From positions 1-50,257 of the forward strand of contig JAOPYG010000229.1 of the NCBI GenBank assembly GCA_025964685.1: a stretch of 50,257 nucleotides of DNA, given 5' to 3'. This DNA comes from Actinoallomurus sp. (GTDB lineage Bacteria > Actinomycetota > Actinomycetes > Streptosporangiales > Streptosporangiaceae). Below the pieces are notes generated by a model. The model saw only the letters and a program-made list of their open reading frames with translations, ran no database searches and was not told the DNA's origin. This document shows positions 34,736 through 43,219 of this stretch, piece after piece (positions within the stretch are counted from its first letter, which is position 1; each line of letters begins with the position of its first letter). Position numbers and translations under genes: made by a program.

Positions 34736-34741
34736 TAAGCT
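34736..34741 (+). promoter_or_regulatory. -10 hexamer TAAGCT of the exporter operon
   Basis: TAAGCT is followed by CATCCGC (7 bases) and the ATG at 34749. No ribosome binding site precedes that ATG. This supports 34749 over the internal ATG at 34818, which has a GGAG site. Confidence 0.5.
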
Positions 34742-34748
34742 CATCCGC

Positions 34749-35726
34749 ATGAGTCACCCGGAACGGCTCGGAGCCTCGGGTGGCGGATCGGCACATGCGA
34801 TCGCGGAGCCTCCTTCCATGAACGGGCATCCCTCGCTGGCCGAGTTCGCCACCGGATTCGGGCTCAAGCAGAGCGCCGCCCGCCCCCCGCTGGGCTCGTA
34901 CATCCGTCAGCTCTGGCAGCGTCGCCACTTCATCTGGGCGTTCGCGTCGGCCAAGAACATCGCGATGTACACCGAATCGCGCCTGGGCCAGGTCTGGCAG
35001 GTCCTGACGCCGCTGCTGAACGCGGCCGTCTACTACCTGATCTTCGGCCTGCTGCTCAATACGAGCCGCGGCCTGCCGCACAACACGTTCATCCCGTTCC
35101 TGGTCACCGGCGTCTTCCTCTTCACCTTCACCCAGCGGTCGGTCAACTCCGGCGCCAAGTCGGTCGGTGACAACCTGTCGCTGATCCGGGCCCTGCACTT
35201 CCCGCGTGCGACCCTGCCGCTGGCGTACACCATCATCGAGTTGCAGCAGCTCCTGGTCTCGATGGTCGTGCTGTTCCTCATCGTGCTCGGCTTCGGCGAG
35301 CCGCTGACGCTCAACTGGCTCCTGCTCGTCCCGGTCCTGCTGATGCAGCTGCTCTTCAACGTCGGAATCAGCCTCGCGCTCGCCCGGATCGGCGCGTTCA
35401 ACCGCGACATCCAGCAGCTCCTGCCGTTCCTCCTGCGGACCTGGCTCTACTTCTCCGGCATCATCTACAGCCTGTCCGGGTTGATGAAGTCGTCCAAGAT
35501 CCATCATCATCCGTGGATCGGTCACATCCTCGAGGCGAACCCCGCCTACGTCTACGTCGAGCTGTCGCGCCTTTCGCTGCTGGGCAGCTACCGCACCTAC
35601 GTGCACCAGAAGCTGAACGAGCCGACGATGCATCTGTGGTGGTATGGCGTGGCCTGGGCGGTCGTGATGTTCCTCGTAGGATTCTGGTTCTTCTTCCGCG
35701 CCGAGGAGAGGTACGGCCGTGGCTGA
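34749..35726 (+). CDS. ABC-2 type polysaccharide/teichoic acid export permease (Wzm/TagG-like)
   Basis: The protein is 325 residues with about six transmembrane helices after an amphipathic N-terminus (RQLWQRRHFIWAFASAKN, which resembles the gate helix of Wzm). YYLIFGLLLNTSRGLPHNTF and FTQRSVNSGAKSVGDNLSLI are typical of the TagG/Wzm family, which exports undecaprenyl-linked glycans or teichoic acids across the membrane. Its partner ATPase overlaps it by 8 bases. No glycan synthesis genes are adjacent, so the exported polymer is unknown. The start is taken from the leaderless promoter; an internal ATG at 34818 is the alternative. Confidence 0.92.
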   Translation: MSHPERLGASGGGSAHAIAEPPSMNGHPSLAEFATGFGLKQSAARPPLGSYIRQLWQRRHFIWAFASAKNIAMYTESRLGQVWQVLTPLLNAAVYYLIFGLLLNTSRGLPHNTFIPFLVTGVFLFTFTQRSVNSGAKSVGDNLSLIRALHFPRATLPLAYTIIELQQLLVSMVVLFLIVLGFGEPLTLNWLLLVPVLLMQLLFNVGISLALARIGAFNRDIQQLLPFLLRTWLYFSGIIYSLSGLMKSSKIHHHPWIGHILEANPAYVYVELSRLSLLGSYRTYVHQKLNEPTMHLWWYGVAWAVVMFLVGFWFFFRAEERYGRG

Positions 35727-36546
35727 CGCTGTCAAGGAGAAGCGCAAGGTGTCCGAAGAGCTCTTCGACTCGGCACCCCCGGTGACCATCGACGGGACCC
35801 GCGAGCCGATCGTCGTCGTCGACGACCTGCACATCATCTACCGGGTGTACGGCGCCGGTGGTAAGGGCAACGCCGCGAGCGCCTTCTCGCGCGTCCTGCG
35901 CCGCGAGCACCGCCCGACGATGAAGGAGGTGCACGCGATCCGCGGCCTGTCCTTCGTCGCGTACAAGGGTGACGCGATCGGCGTCATCGGCACCAACGGG
36001 TCGGGCAAGTCGACGCTGCTGAAGGCCATCGCCGGGCTGCTGCCGCCGGAGAGCGGCGGCGTCTACACCGCCGGCCAGCCGTCGCTGCTCGGCGTCAACG
36101 CCGCGCTGATGAACGACCTGACCGGCGAGCGCAACATCGTCCTCGGTTGTCTGGCCATGGGCATGTCGCCCGATGAGGTCAAGGCGAAGTACGACGAGAT
36201 CGTGAAGTTCGCCGGGCTCAAGGAGGGCTTCATCCAGCTGCCGATGCGGGCCTACTCCTCCGGCATGGGCTCCCGGCTGCGCTTCGCGATCGCCGCGTCC
36301 AAGTCCCACGACGTGCTGCTCATCGACGAAGCGCTGGCCACCGGCGACGCGAAGTTCCGCCGCAAGAGCGCGAAGAAGATCGACGAGCTGCGCGAGGAAG
36401 CGGGCGCCGTCTTCCTCGTCGCGCACCAGCTCGACTCGATCAAGGAGATGTGCAACCGGGTCCTGTGGATCGACGAGGGCACGCTGGTGATGGACGGCGA
36501 CACCGACACGGTCGTCGACGCCTACAGCGAGGCGACCGCCAAGTAG
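35719..36546 (+). CDS. ABC exporter ATPase (Wzt/TagH-like)
   Basis: The protein is 275 residues. Walker A is GTNGSGKSTLL, the signature is YSSGMGSRLRFAIA and Walker B is VLLIDEALATGD, where the EALATGD form is specific to polysaccharide exporter ATPases. A roughly 30-residue N-terminal extension precedes the fold. There is no C-terminal carbohydrate-binding domain, so this is the short TagH-like form. The GTG lies inside the permease gene with GAGAGG upstream, indicating translational coupling. It energises the permease from the cytoplasm. Confidence 0.93.
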   Translation: MADAVKEKRKVSEELFDSAPPVTIDGTREPIVVVDDLHIIYRVYGAGGKGNAASAFSRVLRREHRPTMKEVHAIRGLSFVAYKGDAIGVIGTNGSGKSTLLKAIAGLLPPESGGVYTAGQPSLLGVNAALMNDLTGERNIVLGCLAMGMSPDEVKAKYDEIVKFAGLKEGFIQLPMRAYSSGMGSRLRFAIAASKSHDVLLIDEALATGDAKFRRKSAKKIDELREEAGAVFLVAHQLDSIKEMCNRVLWIDEGTLVMDGDTDTVVDAYSEATAK

Positions 36547-36689
36547 ACCCACGCCTGATCCCCACGGTGTACGGCCACGCCGTGTAGCTTCACGGTCACC
36601 GATACCGCAAGCTCGGTCGGTAAACGCCCATCTCAGGCCGTGCTCGGCCGAACTGCCCCTGGCTGAGCGCGGCCCGCCGATCTACTTTC

Positions 36690-36706
36690 GAAGGAGACGC
36701 TCCTTC
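36690..36706. promoter_or_regulatory. Inverted repeat upstream of the importer operon
   Basis: GAAGGAG and CTCCTTC flank ACG, a perfect 7-bp inverted repeat in the 250-base gap before the MalK-like gene. TAGCTT near 36585 is a possible -10. The repeat could be an operator or an mRNA hairpin; no function can be assigned. Confidence 0.35.
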
Positions 36707-36799
36707 CGAGAGAGGCCGGGGGTTGGGACCGAGCAACGAACGGCCCGGCGAACAGCCCGGCGAACGCAGTGACCGGCACCGCCGGCCGGCGGCCCGTCC

Positions 36800-37879
36800 G
36801 TGAGGCGCCGTGACGAAACGGGCGCGGCCGCCAAGGCCGTAGAGGCACGGCGTCTGGTCAAGGTGTACGAAGGGCGCCGCGACCGTCAGGTCCGCGCGCT
36901 CGACGGAGTCGATCTGACCTCCGGCCAGGGTGAATACCTCGTGTTGCTCGGGCCCTCGGGCTGCGGCAAGACCACGTTGCTGCGCACCATCGCCGGCCTG
37001 GAGCAACCGACCGAGGGCGAGGTCTACATCGGTGGCCGGCTCGTCAACGGGCTGCCGCCGAGGGTCCGTCAGGTCGCGATGGTCCTGCAGTCCTACGCCC
37101 TCTATCCGCACAAGACCGTACGCAACAACATCGAGTTCCCGCTCAAGGCCGAGAATGTGCCGCGTCACCTGCGCGAACGCAAGGTTCGCTGGGCGGCCGA
37201 CCTGCTGGACATCGCGGACCTGCTCGGCCACCGGCCCCGGCAACTGTCCGGCGGCGAACGCCAGCGGGTGGCGCTGGCCCGCGCGCTGGTCCGCGAGCCG
37301 GCGGTCTTCCTGCTCGACGAGCCGCTGTCGGGCCTGGACGCCAAGCTGCGTGCCGCGACGCGCGACGAGCTGAAACGCTTCCAGCGGCAGGTCGGCACCG
37401 CGACGATCTACGTGACGCACGACCAGGAAGAGGCGATGGGCCTCGGTGACCGCGTCGCGGTGCTGGATGCCGGGCGGCTGCGTCAGGTCGGCACGCCGCG
37501 CGACATCTACGACGAACCGGCCGACACGTTCGTCGCGACGTTCGTCGGTTCGCCGCCGATGAACCTGGTGCAGCGCGGTGACCGGCTCGTCGGCTTCCGG
37601 CCCGAGCACCTGCTGCCGGCGGAGAACGTCGCGTACGACTCCCGTGTCACGATGCCGCTGCGGATCGAGCGGATGGAGTACCTGTCCGGCGACCGGCACG
37701 TCTATGGCTCGGTCACCAGGATCGGCCAGGAGACACGCGTGATCGCCCGGCTGCCCGCAACGGTGATCACGCCATTGACGGTCGGTGAGACGCATGAGTT
37801 CGCGGTGCCGACCGACCGGCTGCGCTTCTTCGACGCGGAGTACGGCACGCGGACGGCGCCCGTACGGATCGGCGGTTGA
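36800..37879 (+). CDS. MalK/MsmK-type sugar ABC importer ATPase
   Basis: The protein is 359 residues. Walker A is GPSGCGKTTLL, the Q-loop is LQSYALYPHKTVRNN, the signature is LSGGERQRVALARAL, Walker B is FLLDEPLSGLDA and the switch His is VTHDQEEAMG. The C-terminal part (about 255-359) is a TOBE/OB-type regulatory domain (VGFRPEHLL). It energises a carbohydrate importer with the two permeases that follow; its stop overlaps the next start. The GTG at 36800 lacks a clear ribosome binding site, so the start is less certain. Confidence 0.9.
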   Translation: MRRRDETGAAAKAVEARRLVKVYEGRRDRQVRALDGVDLTSGQGEYLVLLGPSGCGKTTLLRTIAGLEQPTEGEVYIGGRLVNGLPPRVRQVAMVLQSYALYPHKTVRNNIEFPLKAENVPRHLRERKVRWAADLLDIADLLGHRPRQLSGGERQRVALARALVREPAVFLLDEPLSGLDAKLRAATRDELKRFQRQVGTATIYVTHDQEEAMGLGDRVAVLDAGRLRQVGTPRDIYDEPADTFVATFVGSPPMNLVQRGDRLVGFRPEHLLPAENVAYDSRVTMPLRIERMEYLSGDRHVYGSVTRIGQETRVIARLPATVITPLTVGETHEFAVPTDRLRFFDAEYGTRTAPVRIGG

Positions 37880-38766
37880 GGGGCGTGCCCGCGGACGCCG
37901 GGCAGAGGGCGCGTTTCGCGGACCGCGAGGGGTTCTTGGCCTGGGCGTTCCTCCTGCCCACGATCGTGTACCTGACGGCGCTCGTGCTGGCGCCCTTCGG
38001 GCTGACGGTCGCGTTCGCGTTCTCGCGCTCGACCAGCGAGGCGCCGTCGTACCGGTTCGGCGGGCTGCGCGCGTTCCGGGAGATCTTCGGCGACCACGTC
38101 TTCTGGCGCTCCCTGCTGGACACTCTCGCGCTGACCGGTGTCGCGATCGCGGCGGTCGTCATCCTCGGTACGGTCGTGGCCAACGTCCTGCTCGCCGACT
38201 TCCGCTTCCGGCGCACGGTGCGCGCGCTCGTGCTGCTGCCGTGGACGACGCCCGTGGCGCTGTCGGCGATCTCCTGGCGATGGCTGCTGGGCTCGCCGGG
38301 CTCACCGGTGGACCGGCTGCTCCTGCACGGCGACTCGCCGCTGGCGCGTACGCCGTCGGCGGCGGTCGCGGTCGCCGCGGTGCAGGTCTGGCGGCTGACA
38401 CCGCTCGCCGCGGTGATCGTGATGGCCGGGTTGACCTCGATCCCGCGTGGCGTCTGGGACGCCGCCCTGCTGGACGGCGCCGGCTTCTGGCGCCGCCTCC
38501 TCGGCGTCACCATCCCGCTGACGCTGCCGGTCACCGCCGTTGCGGCGCTGGTCACGGCCGCCGTGACGTTCGCGGACATGGGCGTGGTGCGGGTACTCAC
38601 CGGTGGCGGCCCCCGCGACTCCACCCAGGTGCTGCCGGTCCTGGCCTACCTGCGCGGTGTCGAGGGCGGCGACATCGGAACCGGGGCGGCGACCGCCCTG
38701 TTCCTCTTCCCGCTGTTCGTCGCCGGTGTGTTCGTGGTGCTGCGCGTCATGCGGCGCGGGTCGTGA
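37876..38766 (+). CDS. Sugar ABC importer permease, MalF type
   Basis: The protein is 296 residues with six transmembrane helices. The EAA loop that contacts the ATPase is IPRGVWDAALLDGAGFWRRL followed by LGVTIPLTLP. The TTG start overlaps the TGA of the ATPase gene (TTGA); GTG at 37885 with GAGGGG before it is an alternative. It forms the translocation pore with the next gene product. The substrate cannot be inferred because no binding protein is encoded nearby. Confidence 0.9.
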   Translation: MRGVPADAGQRARFADREGFLAWAFLLPTIVYLTALVLAPFGLTVAFAFSRSTSEAPSYRFGGLRAFREIFGDHVFWRSLLDTLALTGVAIAAVVILGTVVANVLLADFRFRRTVRALVLLPWTTPVALSAISWRWLLGSPGSPVDRLLLHGDSPLARTPSAAVAVAAVQVWRLTPLAAVIVMAGLTSIPRGVWDAALLDGAGFWRRLLGVTIPLTLPVTAVAALVTAAVTFADMGVVRVLTGGGPRDSTQVLPVLAYLRGVEGGDIGTGAATALFLFPLFVAGVFVVLRVMRRGS

Positions 38767-39620
38767 ACGGGCTCGCGGCGCGCACCGCGGCGCGGGAGAT
38801 GGACCGGCAGCGGCGGCTCGCGACCCTGCAGCACGTCCTGCTGCGCGCGACGGTCTACGCCGGGGCCGTGATCACCGCGCTGATCTGCGCGGCGCCGTTC
38901 CTGTGGGGGCTGGTCAGCGCCTTCGCGGACGGCTCGTCGCCGACCACGGAACATGTGCGGTTCCTGTTCCACTCGACGCCGTTCGCGACCTTCGTGCTGA
39001 ACACGCTGATCGTCGGCGGCCTCGTCGTGGCCGTCACGCTGGCTCTCGCACTGCCGGCCGCCTACGCGCTGTCCCGGCTGAACCGGGCGTGGGGCACTCG
39101 TGTGGCGGTGGCGATCCTGATCGTCTCGCTGGTGCCATCGCCGCTGCTGTTCCTGTCGCTGTCGCGCGTGGTGGCGACGCTCGGCATGGCGGACTCGATC
39201 TGGTCGCTGGTCCTGGTCTACCCGACCGTGACGGTCCCGGTGTCGGTGTGGCTGCTCGCCGGATTCCTGCGGGCGGTGCCGGTGGACATCGAGGAACAGG
39301 CCATGGTCGACGGCCACAGCCGCCTGGGCGCGTTCGTCCGCGTGGTCGCGCCGTCGATCCTTCCAGGTGTGGCGGCGGTCGTCGTACTGACGTTCACGCT
39401 GGCCGCCGGGGAGTTCACGTACGCGCTGACGTTCGTGTGGTCGGGCGCGCGGATGCCGGTCAGCACGGGCCTGGCCGCGCGGCTCGGCGACGGCGACCCC
39501 ATGCTGTGGCGGTCGGTGCAGAGCGGCGCGGTGTTCGTGGCGCTACCGCTCGCGCTCGCGTGCGGACTGTTCCTCGACCGGTTCGTGGCCGCGCTGGCTT
39601 CGGGGTCTCAGACGGACTGA
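38763..39620 (+). CDS. Sugar ABC importer permease, MalG type
   Basis: The protein is 285 residues with six transmembrane helices. The EAA loop is VPVDIEEQAMVDGHSRLGAF followed by VRVVAPSILP. The GTG start overlaps the stop of the MalF-type gene (GTGA), so the three genes form a coupled operon. The expected extracellular solute-binding lipoprotein gene is absent both before and after the operon. Confidence 0.92.
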   Translation: MNGLAARTAAREMDRQRRLATLQHVLLRATVYAGAVITALICAAPFLWGLVSAFADGSSPTTEHVRFLFHSTPFATFVLNTLIVGGLVVAVTLALALPAAYALSRLNRAWGTRVAVAILIVSLVPSPLLFLSLSRVVATLGMADSIWSLVLVYPTVTVPVSVWLLAGFLRAVPVDIEEQAMVDGHSRLGAFVRVVAPSILPGVAAVVVLTFTLAAGEFTYALTFVWSGARMPVSTGLAARLGDGDPMLWRSVQSGAVFVALPLALACGLFLDRFVAALASGSQTD

Positions 39621-39639
39621 TTCTGTCGGCGGCCCGGCA

Positions 39640-39645
39640 TACGGT
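39640..39645 (+). promoter_or_regulatory. -10 hexamer TACGGT of the PNPOx-like gene
   Basis: TACGGT, then GCGGGGC (7 bases), then ATG at 39653. The spacer G-run is too close to act as a standard ribosome binding site, so a leaderless transcript is likely. Confidence 0.5.
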
Positions 39646-39652
39646 GCGGGGC

Positions 39653-40150
39653 ATGGCGACATGGGCTGAGTTCGAAGGGAAGGCACCCGAGCTGGCGGCG
39701 CTCGGCGAGGCACGGTTCCGAGCCACCGGGCTCGTGATCGTCGGCACTCTGCGGGCCGACGGCCGGCCGCGCATCTCCCCGGTCGAGCCGAGGTTCGTCG
39801 ACGGCGAGCTGCAGCTCGGCATGATGTGGCAGTCACGAAAGGCCCTCGACCTGCTACGCGACCCGCGCTGCGCCGTGCACAGCGCCACCGCCGACAAGGA
39901 CGGCACCGAGGGCGACTTCAAGGTGTACGGCACGGCCGAGCACGTGAGCGACCCCGGCCGGCGGGAGCGGCACTGCCAGGTCACCGAGCAGGAGATCGGG
40001 TGGCGGCCCGACGAGGAGGAGTTCCACGTTTTCTCGATCGACATCGCGGAGGTCGGCTACGCCATCTTCGGCGACGGTGATCCGAAGATCTATTCCTGGG
40101 TTCCCGGGGGTGACCTCCGGCGGCTTACGCCCGGTCCTGATAGGACTTAG
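39653..40150 (+). CDS. Pyridoxamine 5'-phosphate oxidase-fold protein
   Basis: The protein is 165 residues, a split beta-barrel flavin-binding fold. [20 protein letters not shown] leads into [20 protein letters not shown] and later [12 protein letters not shown]. Members of this actinobacterial group bind FMN or F420 and reduce or sense small molecules; they are not the true PdxH enzyme. The ATG is fixed by the -10 hexamer 7 bases upstream. It starts 32 bases after the importer operon but with its own promoter. Confidence 0.88.
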   Translation: MATWAEFEGKAPELAALGEARFRATGLVIVGTLRADGRPRISPVEPRFVDGELQLGMMWQSRKALDLLRDPRCAVHSATADKDGTEGDFKVYGTAEHVSDPGRRERHCQVTEQEIGWRPDEEEFHVFSIDIAEVGYAIFGDGDPKIYSWVPGGDLRRLTPGPDRT

Positions 40151-40232
40151 GGCAGCGTCCGGCGCCGGGCCGTCGCAGCCCGCGACACACGGCGCGGACG
40201 GTCCGGAACACCCGCGATCTCAGGAGGTTGCC

Positions 40233-40766
40233 ATGGTCGGCAGGCCGCCCCTTCCCCACGACTTTCTCCCCCAGGTTCCGTCCTTCACGGTGACGAGCGA
40301 CGACGTCTCGGACGGCGAGTCCCTGTCCAACGCCCAGGTGTTCAACGACTGGGGCTTCAGCGGCGACAACATCTCGCCGCAGCTCAGCTGGACCGGTTTC
40401 CCTTCCGAAACCAAGAGCTTCGCCGTCACCTGCTACGACCCCGACGCGCCCACTGGCAGCGGCTTCTGGCACTGGGTCCTGTTCGACATCCCGGCGTCGG
40501 TGACCGCGCTCCCCTCGGGCGCGGGCGTCGGCGACTTCCCGGGCCTGCCGCAGGGCGCCGTGCACGCGCGCAACGACTACGGCAACAAGGAGTTCGGCGG
40601 CGCGGCACCGCCCCCGGGCGCCCCGCACCGCTACATCTTCACGGTGCACGCCCTGGACACCGAATCGCTGGGCCTGCCCGACGACACCGCACCGGCGGTC
40701 GTCGGCTTCAACATCACGGCCCACACTCTGGGCCGAGCCCAGATCATCCCCGAATACGAGAGCTGA
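40233..40766 (+). CDS. YbhB/YbcL family PEBP-like protein
   Basis: The protein is 177 residues. The phosphatidylethanolamine-binding fold is shown by [40 protein letters not shown] and [16 protein letters not shown]. There is no signal peptide. Bacterial members may bind anionic ligands or act as inhibitors; the role is unproven. The ribosome binding site CAGGAGGTTGCC fixes the ATG. A strong hairpin terminator follows. Confidence 0.93.
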   Translation: MVGRPPLPHDFLPQVPSFTVTSDDVSDGESLSNAQVFNDWGFSGDNISPQLSWTGFPSETKSFAVTCYDPDAPTGSGFWHWVLFDIPASVTALPSGAGVGDFPGLPQGAVHARNDYGNKEFGGAAPPPGAPHRYIFTVHALDTESLGLPDDTAPAVVGFNITAHTLGRAQIIPEYES

Positions 40767-40771
40767 CTACT

Positions 40772-40812
40772 ACGGGTGCGGTGCGGGCCCCCGGGGCCCG
40801 CACCGCACCCGT
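40772..40812 (+). terminator. Perfect 19-bp hairpin terminator
   Basis: ACGGGTGCGGTGCGGGCCC (40772-40790) is exactly complementary to 40794-40812, with a 3-base loop. It begins 6 bases after the PEBP stop. It lacks a T-tract, as many actinomycete terminators do. Confidence 0.8.
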
Positions 40813-41453
40813 GGCTCCGCCCTGATCCGTCCCCGCCGAGAGACGCGCCGTCACGGAGCGGTCGTAGAGCTTCTCCCAAGCCACGCCGCGTCCTGCGCTG
40901 GGCGACGGTGCGGCCCTCGCCGAGACGGCACGGGCCTATGTGTCGGCGGTCGTGCGCTGTTGTCCGGACCGCGCGCGCCGGTGCTGGGGCCGGCGCGGCG
41001 CCGTGCGCCGGCCGGTCACCATGTCGCCCAGCGCGAACCGGTAGGAGCGGGCGGCTCCGGCCTCCGGCCGGGACGCTCGCCGCTCACACCTGCCCGGCAA
41101 GGGGAGGCACTTCGGCCACGGAAAACGCTTCCAGCAACCGGGGGCCGGTATCTCCCCCGACCCACCAGCGGCGCGTCGGTCGGGGAATGCTTTCGGGGCC
41201 GTACCTTGCGGCACGGCCCCGAAACCAAGCCCCGTCGGCGCACCCCGCGGGGCAAAGTGGCTGCGGACCGGGTTCCGGCCCCGTGGTCACCTCCGGACCC
41301 CCGGATACACCGGCCGTTCGCCACCTCAGGACCTGGGTCGCCGTTCACACACCGACCCAGGCCATCTCATGATGGACGGCGGCGCAATCATTCCGCTTCG
41401 AGTCCGCTATCGGTCGGCGCCGGGCCGATCCGATGCACCAGGGCCGGGGGCCG
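40813..41453. other. 640-bp gap with one strong hairpin
   Basis: No frame on either strand has a ribosome binding site and good coding character. A 12-bp perfect stem TTTCGGGGCCGT/ACGGCCCCGAAA lies at 41191-41224 with a 10-base loop. It is 230 bases beyond the end of the minus-strand aminomutase gene, so it could be a distant terminator or part of a small RNA. The palindrome CCCCGCGGGG occurs shortly after. Confidence 0.5.
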
Positions 41454-42833
41454 TCACACTGACGGGCCGGCCGCCACGACGTCGTGTGCCGATGTGTCGC
41501 CGCCGACGACGATCCCCTGGAACGGGAAGCGTTCCGCGCCGAAGGCCGGCTTGAGGTCCGTCAGCCAGACCGCTTTGGGGTCGTACTTGGCGAAGAACGG
41601 CTTGTTCACGAACTCCGGGTCGCGGCACTGGATGAAGTGGAGCACGAAGACCTTCTCGCCGCCGACCTCGGCGACGCCGTCGATGCACACCTTGCCCGGC
41701 GTCGCGGACATGGAGGGTCCGCGGACCGTACGGCAGAGTCCCGAGACGCTCTTGTAGGCGTCGCGGAAGACGTCGTAGGCGTGTTCGAGCGTCACCGCGA
41801 AGTAGTCCTGGGGGCCGGTGTCGCGCTCGACGAACATGTAGTACGGCACCATGCCCATGCGCAGCTGGCGCCGCCACATGGTCTCCCAGATCTGCGGGGA
41901 GTCGTTGATCGTGCGGATCAGCGGCGCCTGGGTGCGGATGACGGCGCCGGTGTCGCGGATGCGGCGGACCGCTTCGGAGACCACCGGGGGCTCCAGCTCA
42001 CGGGGGTGCGTGAAGTGGGCCATGAACGCGAGGGTCTTGCCGGCCTTCTCGACCTGCTCGAACAGGCGGAGGGTGTCGTCGGCGTCCGGGTCGGTGACCC
42101 AGCGCTGCGGCCAGTACGCGAGGGCCTTCGTGCCGATGCGGATGGACTCGATCTGCTCGACCTCGAGCAGCGGCTCGATGTAGCGACGCAGTACCGGCTC
42201 ACCCATGATCATCGGGTCGCCGCCGGTGAAGAGGACGCTGGTGACCTCGGGGTGGTTGGCGAGGTACCGCTTGAGACGCTCGATGTCGTCGGCGGCCATC
42301 TTGAGGTCGGGCTCGCCGACGAACTGCGCCCAGCGGAAGCAGTAGGTGCAGTAAGCGTGGCAGGTCTGCCCCTGCTTGGGGAAGAACAGCACCGTCTCCT
42401 GGTACTTGTGTTGCACGCCCGGCATCGGCTCTTCGTGGAAGCTCGGGATGTTGAGCTGCAGCTGGCCGGCGGGGTGAGGGTTGAGGCTCATCCGCACCTG
42501 GTGGGCGAGCGCCTCGATCTCGGCCTTGGGCGCGTCGCGGCTGATCAGGTCGGACAGTCGCGCGACGTCCTCGGGGGGCAGCATGTCCTCCTGGGGGAAG
42601 ACGAGCCGGTAGATCGGGTCGTCGGGGGCCGCGGACCAGTCAATCAGCTCGTCGAGGACGTAGCTGTTCGTACGGAACGGCAGCACCGCGGCGACGGCCC
42701 TTGTGCCCAGGCGCTGCTCGGCGGTCAACCCGGCGCGAGCGGTGAGCTCGTCCAGGTGTTTGGCCGTGTAGGCGCGGAATCGGCGGCCGGTGGATCGCAC
42801 AGCGGCCGGCGCCGCGTCGTTGACCAAGGTCAC
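41454..42833 (-). CDS. kamA: KamA family radical SAM protein (lysine 2,3-aminomutase-like)
   Basis: The protein is 459 residues. The radical SAM iron-sulphur motif is CHAYCTYC (Cys158, Cys162, Cys165), followed by the SAM-binding FTGGDPMIM. The candidate PLP-binding lysine is Lys381 in ATPGKVCIDG. True lysine 2,3-aminomutases have a glycine-rich PGGGGK-type motif there, so this is a divergent member and the substrate is uncertain. Lysine 2,3-aminomutase makes beta-lysine; the usual partner acetyltransferase (AblB) is absent. The GTG start follows AAAGGAG at 9 bases. Alternative roles include EF-P lysylation (EpmB-like), but no epmA or efp is nearby. Confidence 0.85.
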   Translation of the reverse strand: MTLVNDAAPAAVRSTGRRFRAYTAKHLDELTARAGLTAEQRLGTRAVAAVLPFRTNSYVLDELIDWSAAPDDPIYRLVFPQEDMLPPEDVARLSDLISRDAPKAEIEALAHQVRMSLNPHPAGQLQLNIPSFHEEPMPGVQHKYQETVLFFPKQGQTCHAYCTYCFRWAQFVGEPDLKMAADDIERLKRYLANHPEVTSVLFTGGDPMIMGEPVLRRYIEPLLEVEQIESIRIGTKALAYWPQRWVTDPDADDTLRLFEQVEKAGKTLAFMAHFTHPRELEPPVVSEAVRRIRDTGAVIRTQAPLIRTINDSPQIWETMWRRQLRMGMVPYYMFVERDTGPQDYFAVTLEHAYDVFRDAYKSVSGLCRTVRGPSMSATPGKVCIDGVAEVGGEKVFVLHFIQCRDPEFVNKPFFAKYDPKAVWLTDLKPAFGAERFPFQGIVVGGDTSAHDVVAAGPSV

Positions 42834-43219
42834 GTGATGTTACTCCTTTGACTTGAGGGAAAGCGTGCCACGCACCGCACTCGTCCAGGTGGACATGCAG
42901 CACTCGCCGGCAGATCGTCGTTCCTCCTAACAGTCGTTTACGGCGCCGCAGGTCGCGGCGCCGTTACGCTCCCCACCCCATTGAACCCTGAATCGCCGGT
43001 TTCTTACGAATCTGATAACCGCGGGGGCGGTTATCGATACCGACACACGCCGGCCACTGCCCCCTCAACGTCACAGTGGGCCCAGAAGTGTCAGCTCGAC
43101 ACGCCCCAGAAAGATCGATCCGGTAAGCGGTCTGCGACATACTGTGCGGGACATATCCCGCTACGCGACAGAAGTCACTGTGATCCCGCAGTGTCGCTGT
43201 CGCCCCACGTGGAGAGTTC
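42834..43219. promoter_or_regulatory. Divergent regulatory region between kamA-like and GH18-like genes
   Basis: GATAACCGC (43014-43022) and GCGGTTATC (43027-43035) form a perfect 9-bp inverted repeat around GGGG, an operator-like palindrome. TACTGT (43140-43145) is a candidate -10 for the GH18-like gene, immediately followed by GCGGGA/TCCCGC (43146-43161). On the minus strand an 18-codon ORF (42896-42840, MSTWTSAVRGTLSLKSKE) ends in the TAA that overlaps the ribosome binding site of kamA. A second strong site, AGGAGG near 42930, has no canonical start at proper spacing. Confidence 0.45.

Noticed and set aside
33240..34748. Very long open frame continuing upstream of the exporter permease (828 codons in total)
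   Set aside because: The part before 34749 is antisense to the PAP2-kinase gene and has a low-complexity His/Arg/Gly-rich translation typical of a shadow frame in GC-rich DNA.
38603..40150. Possible fusion of a permease frame to the PNPOx-like protein
   Set aside because: The frame upstream of 39653 is out of phase with the MalG-type permease and reads as Arg/Gly-rich shadow; the PNPOx-like gene has its own promoter and start.
41484..42851. 455-codon plus-strand frame opposite the kamA-like gene
   Set aside because: The minus strand carries the intact CxxxCxxC radical SAM motif; the plus frame has shadow composition.
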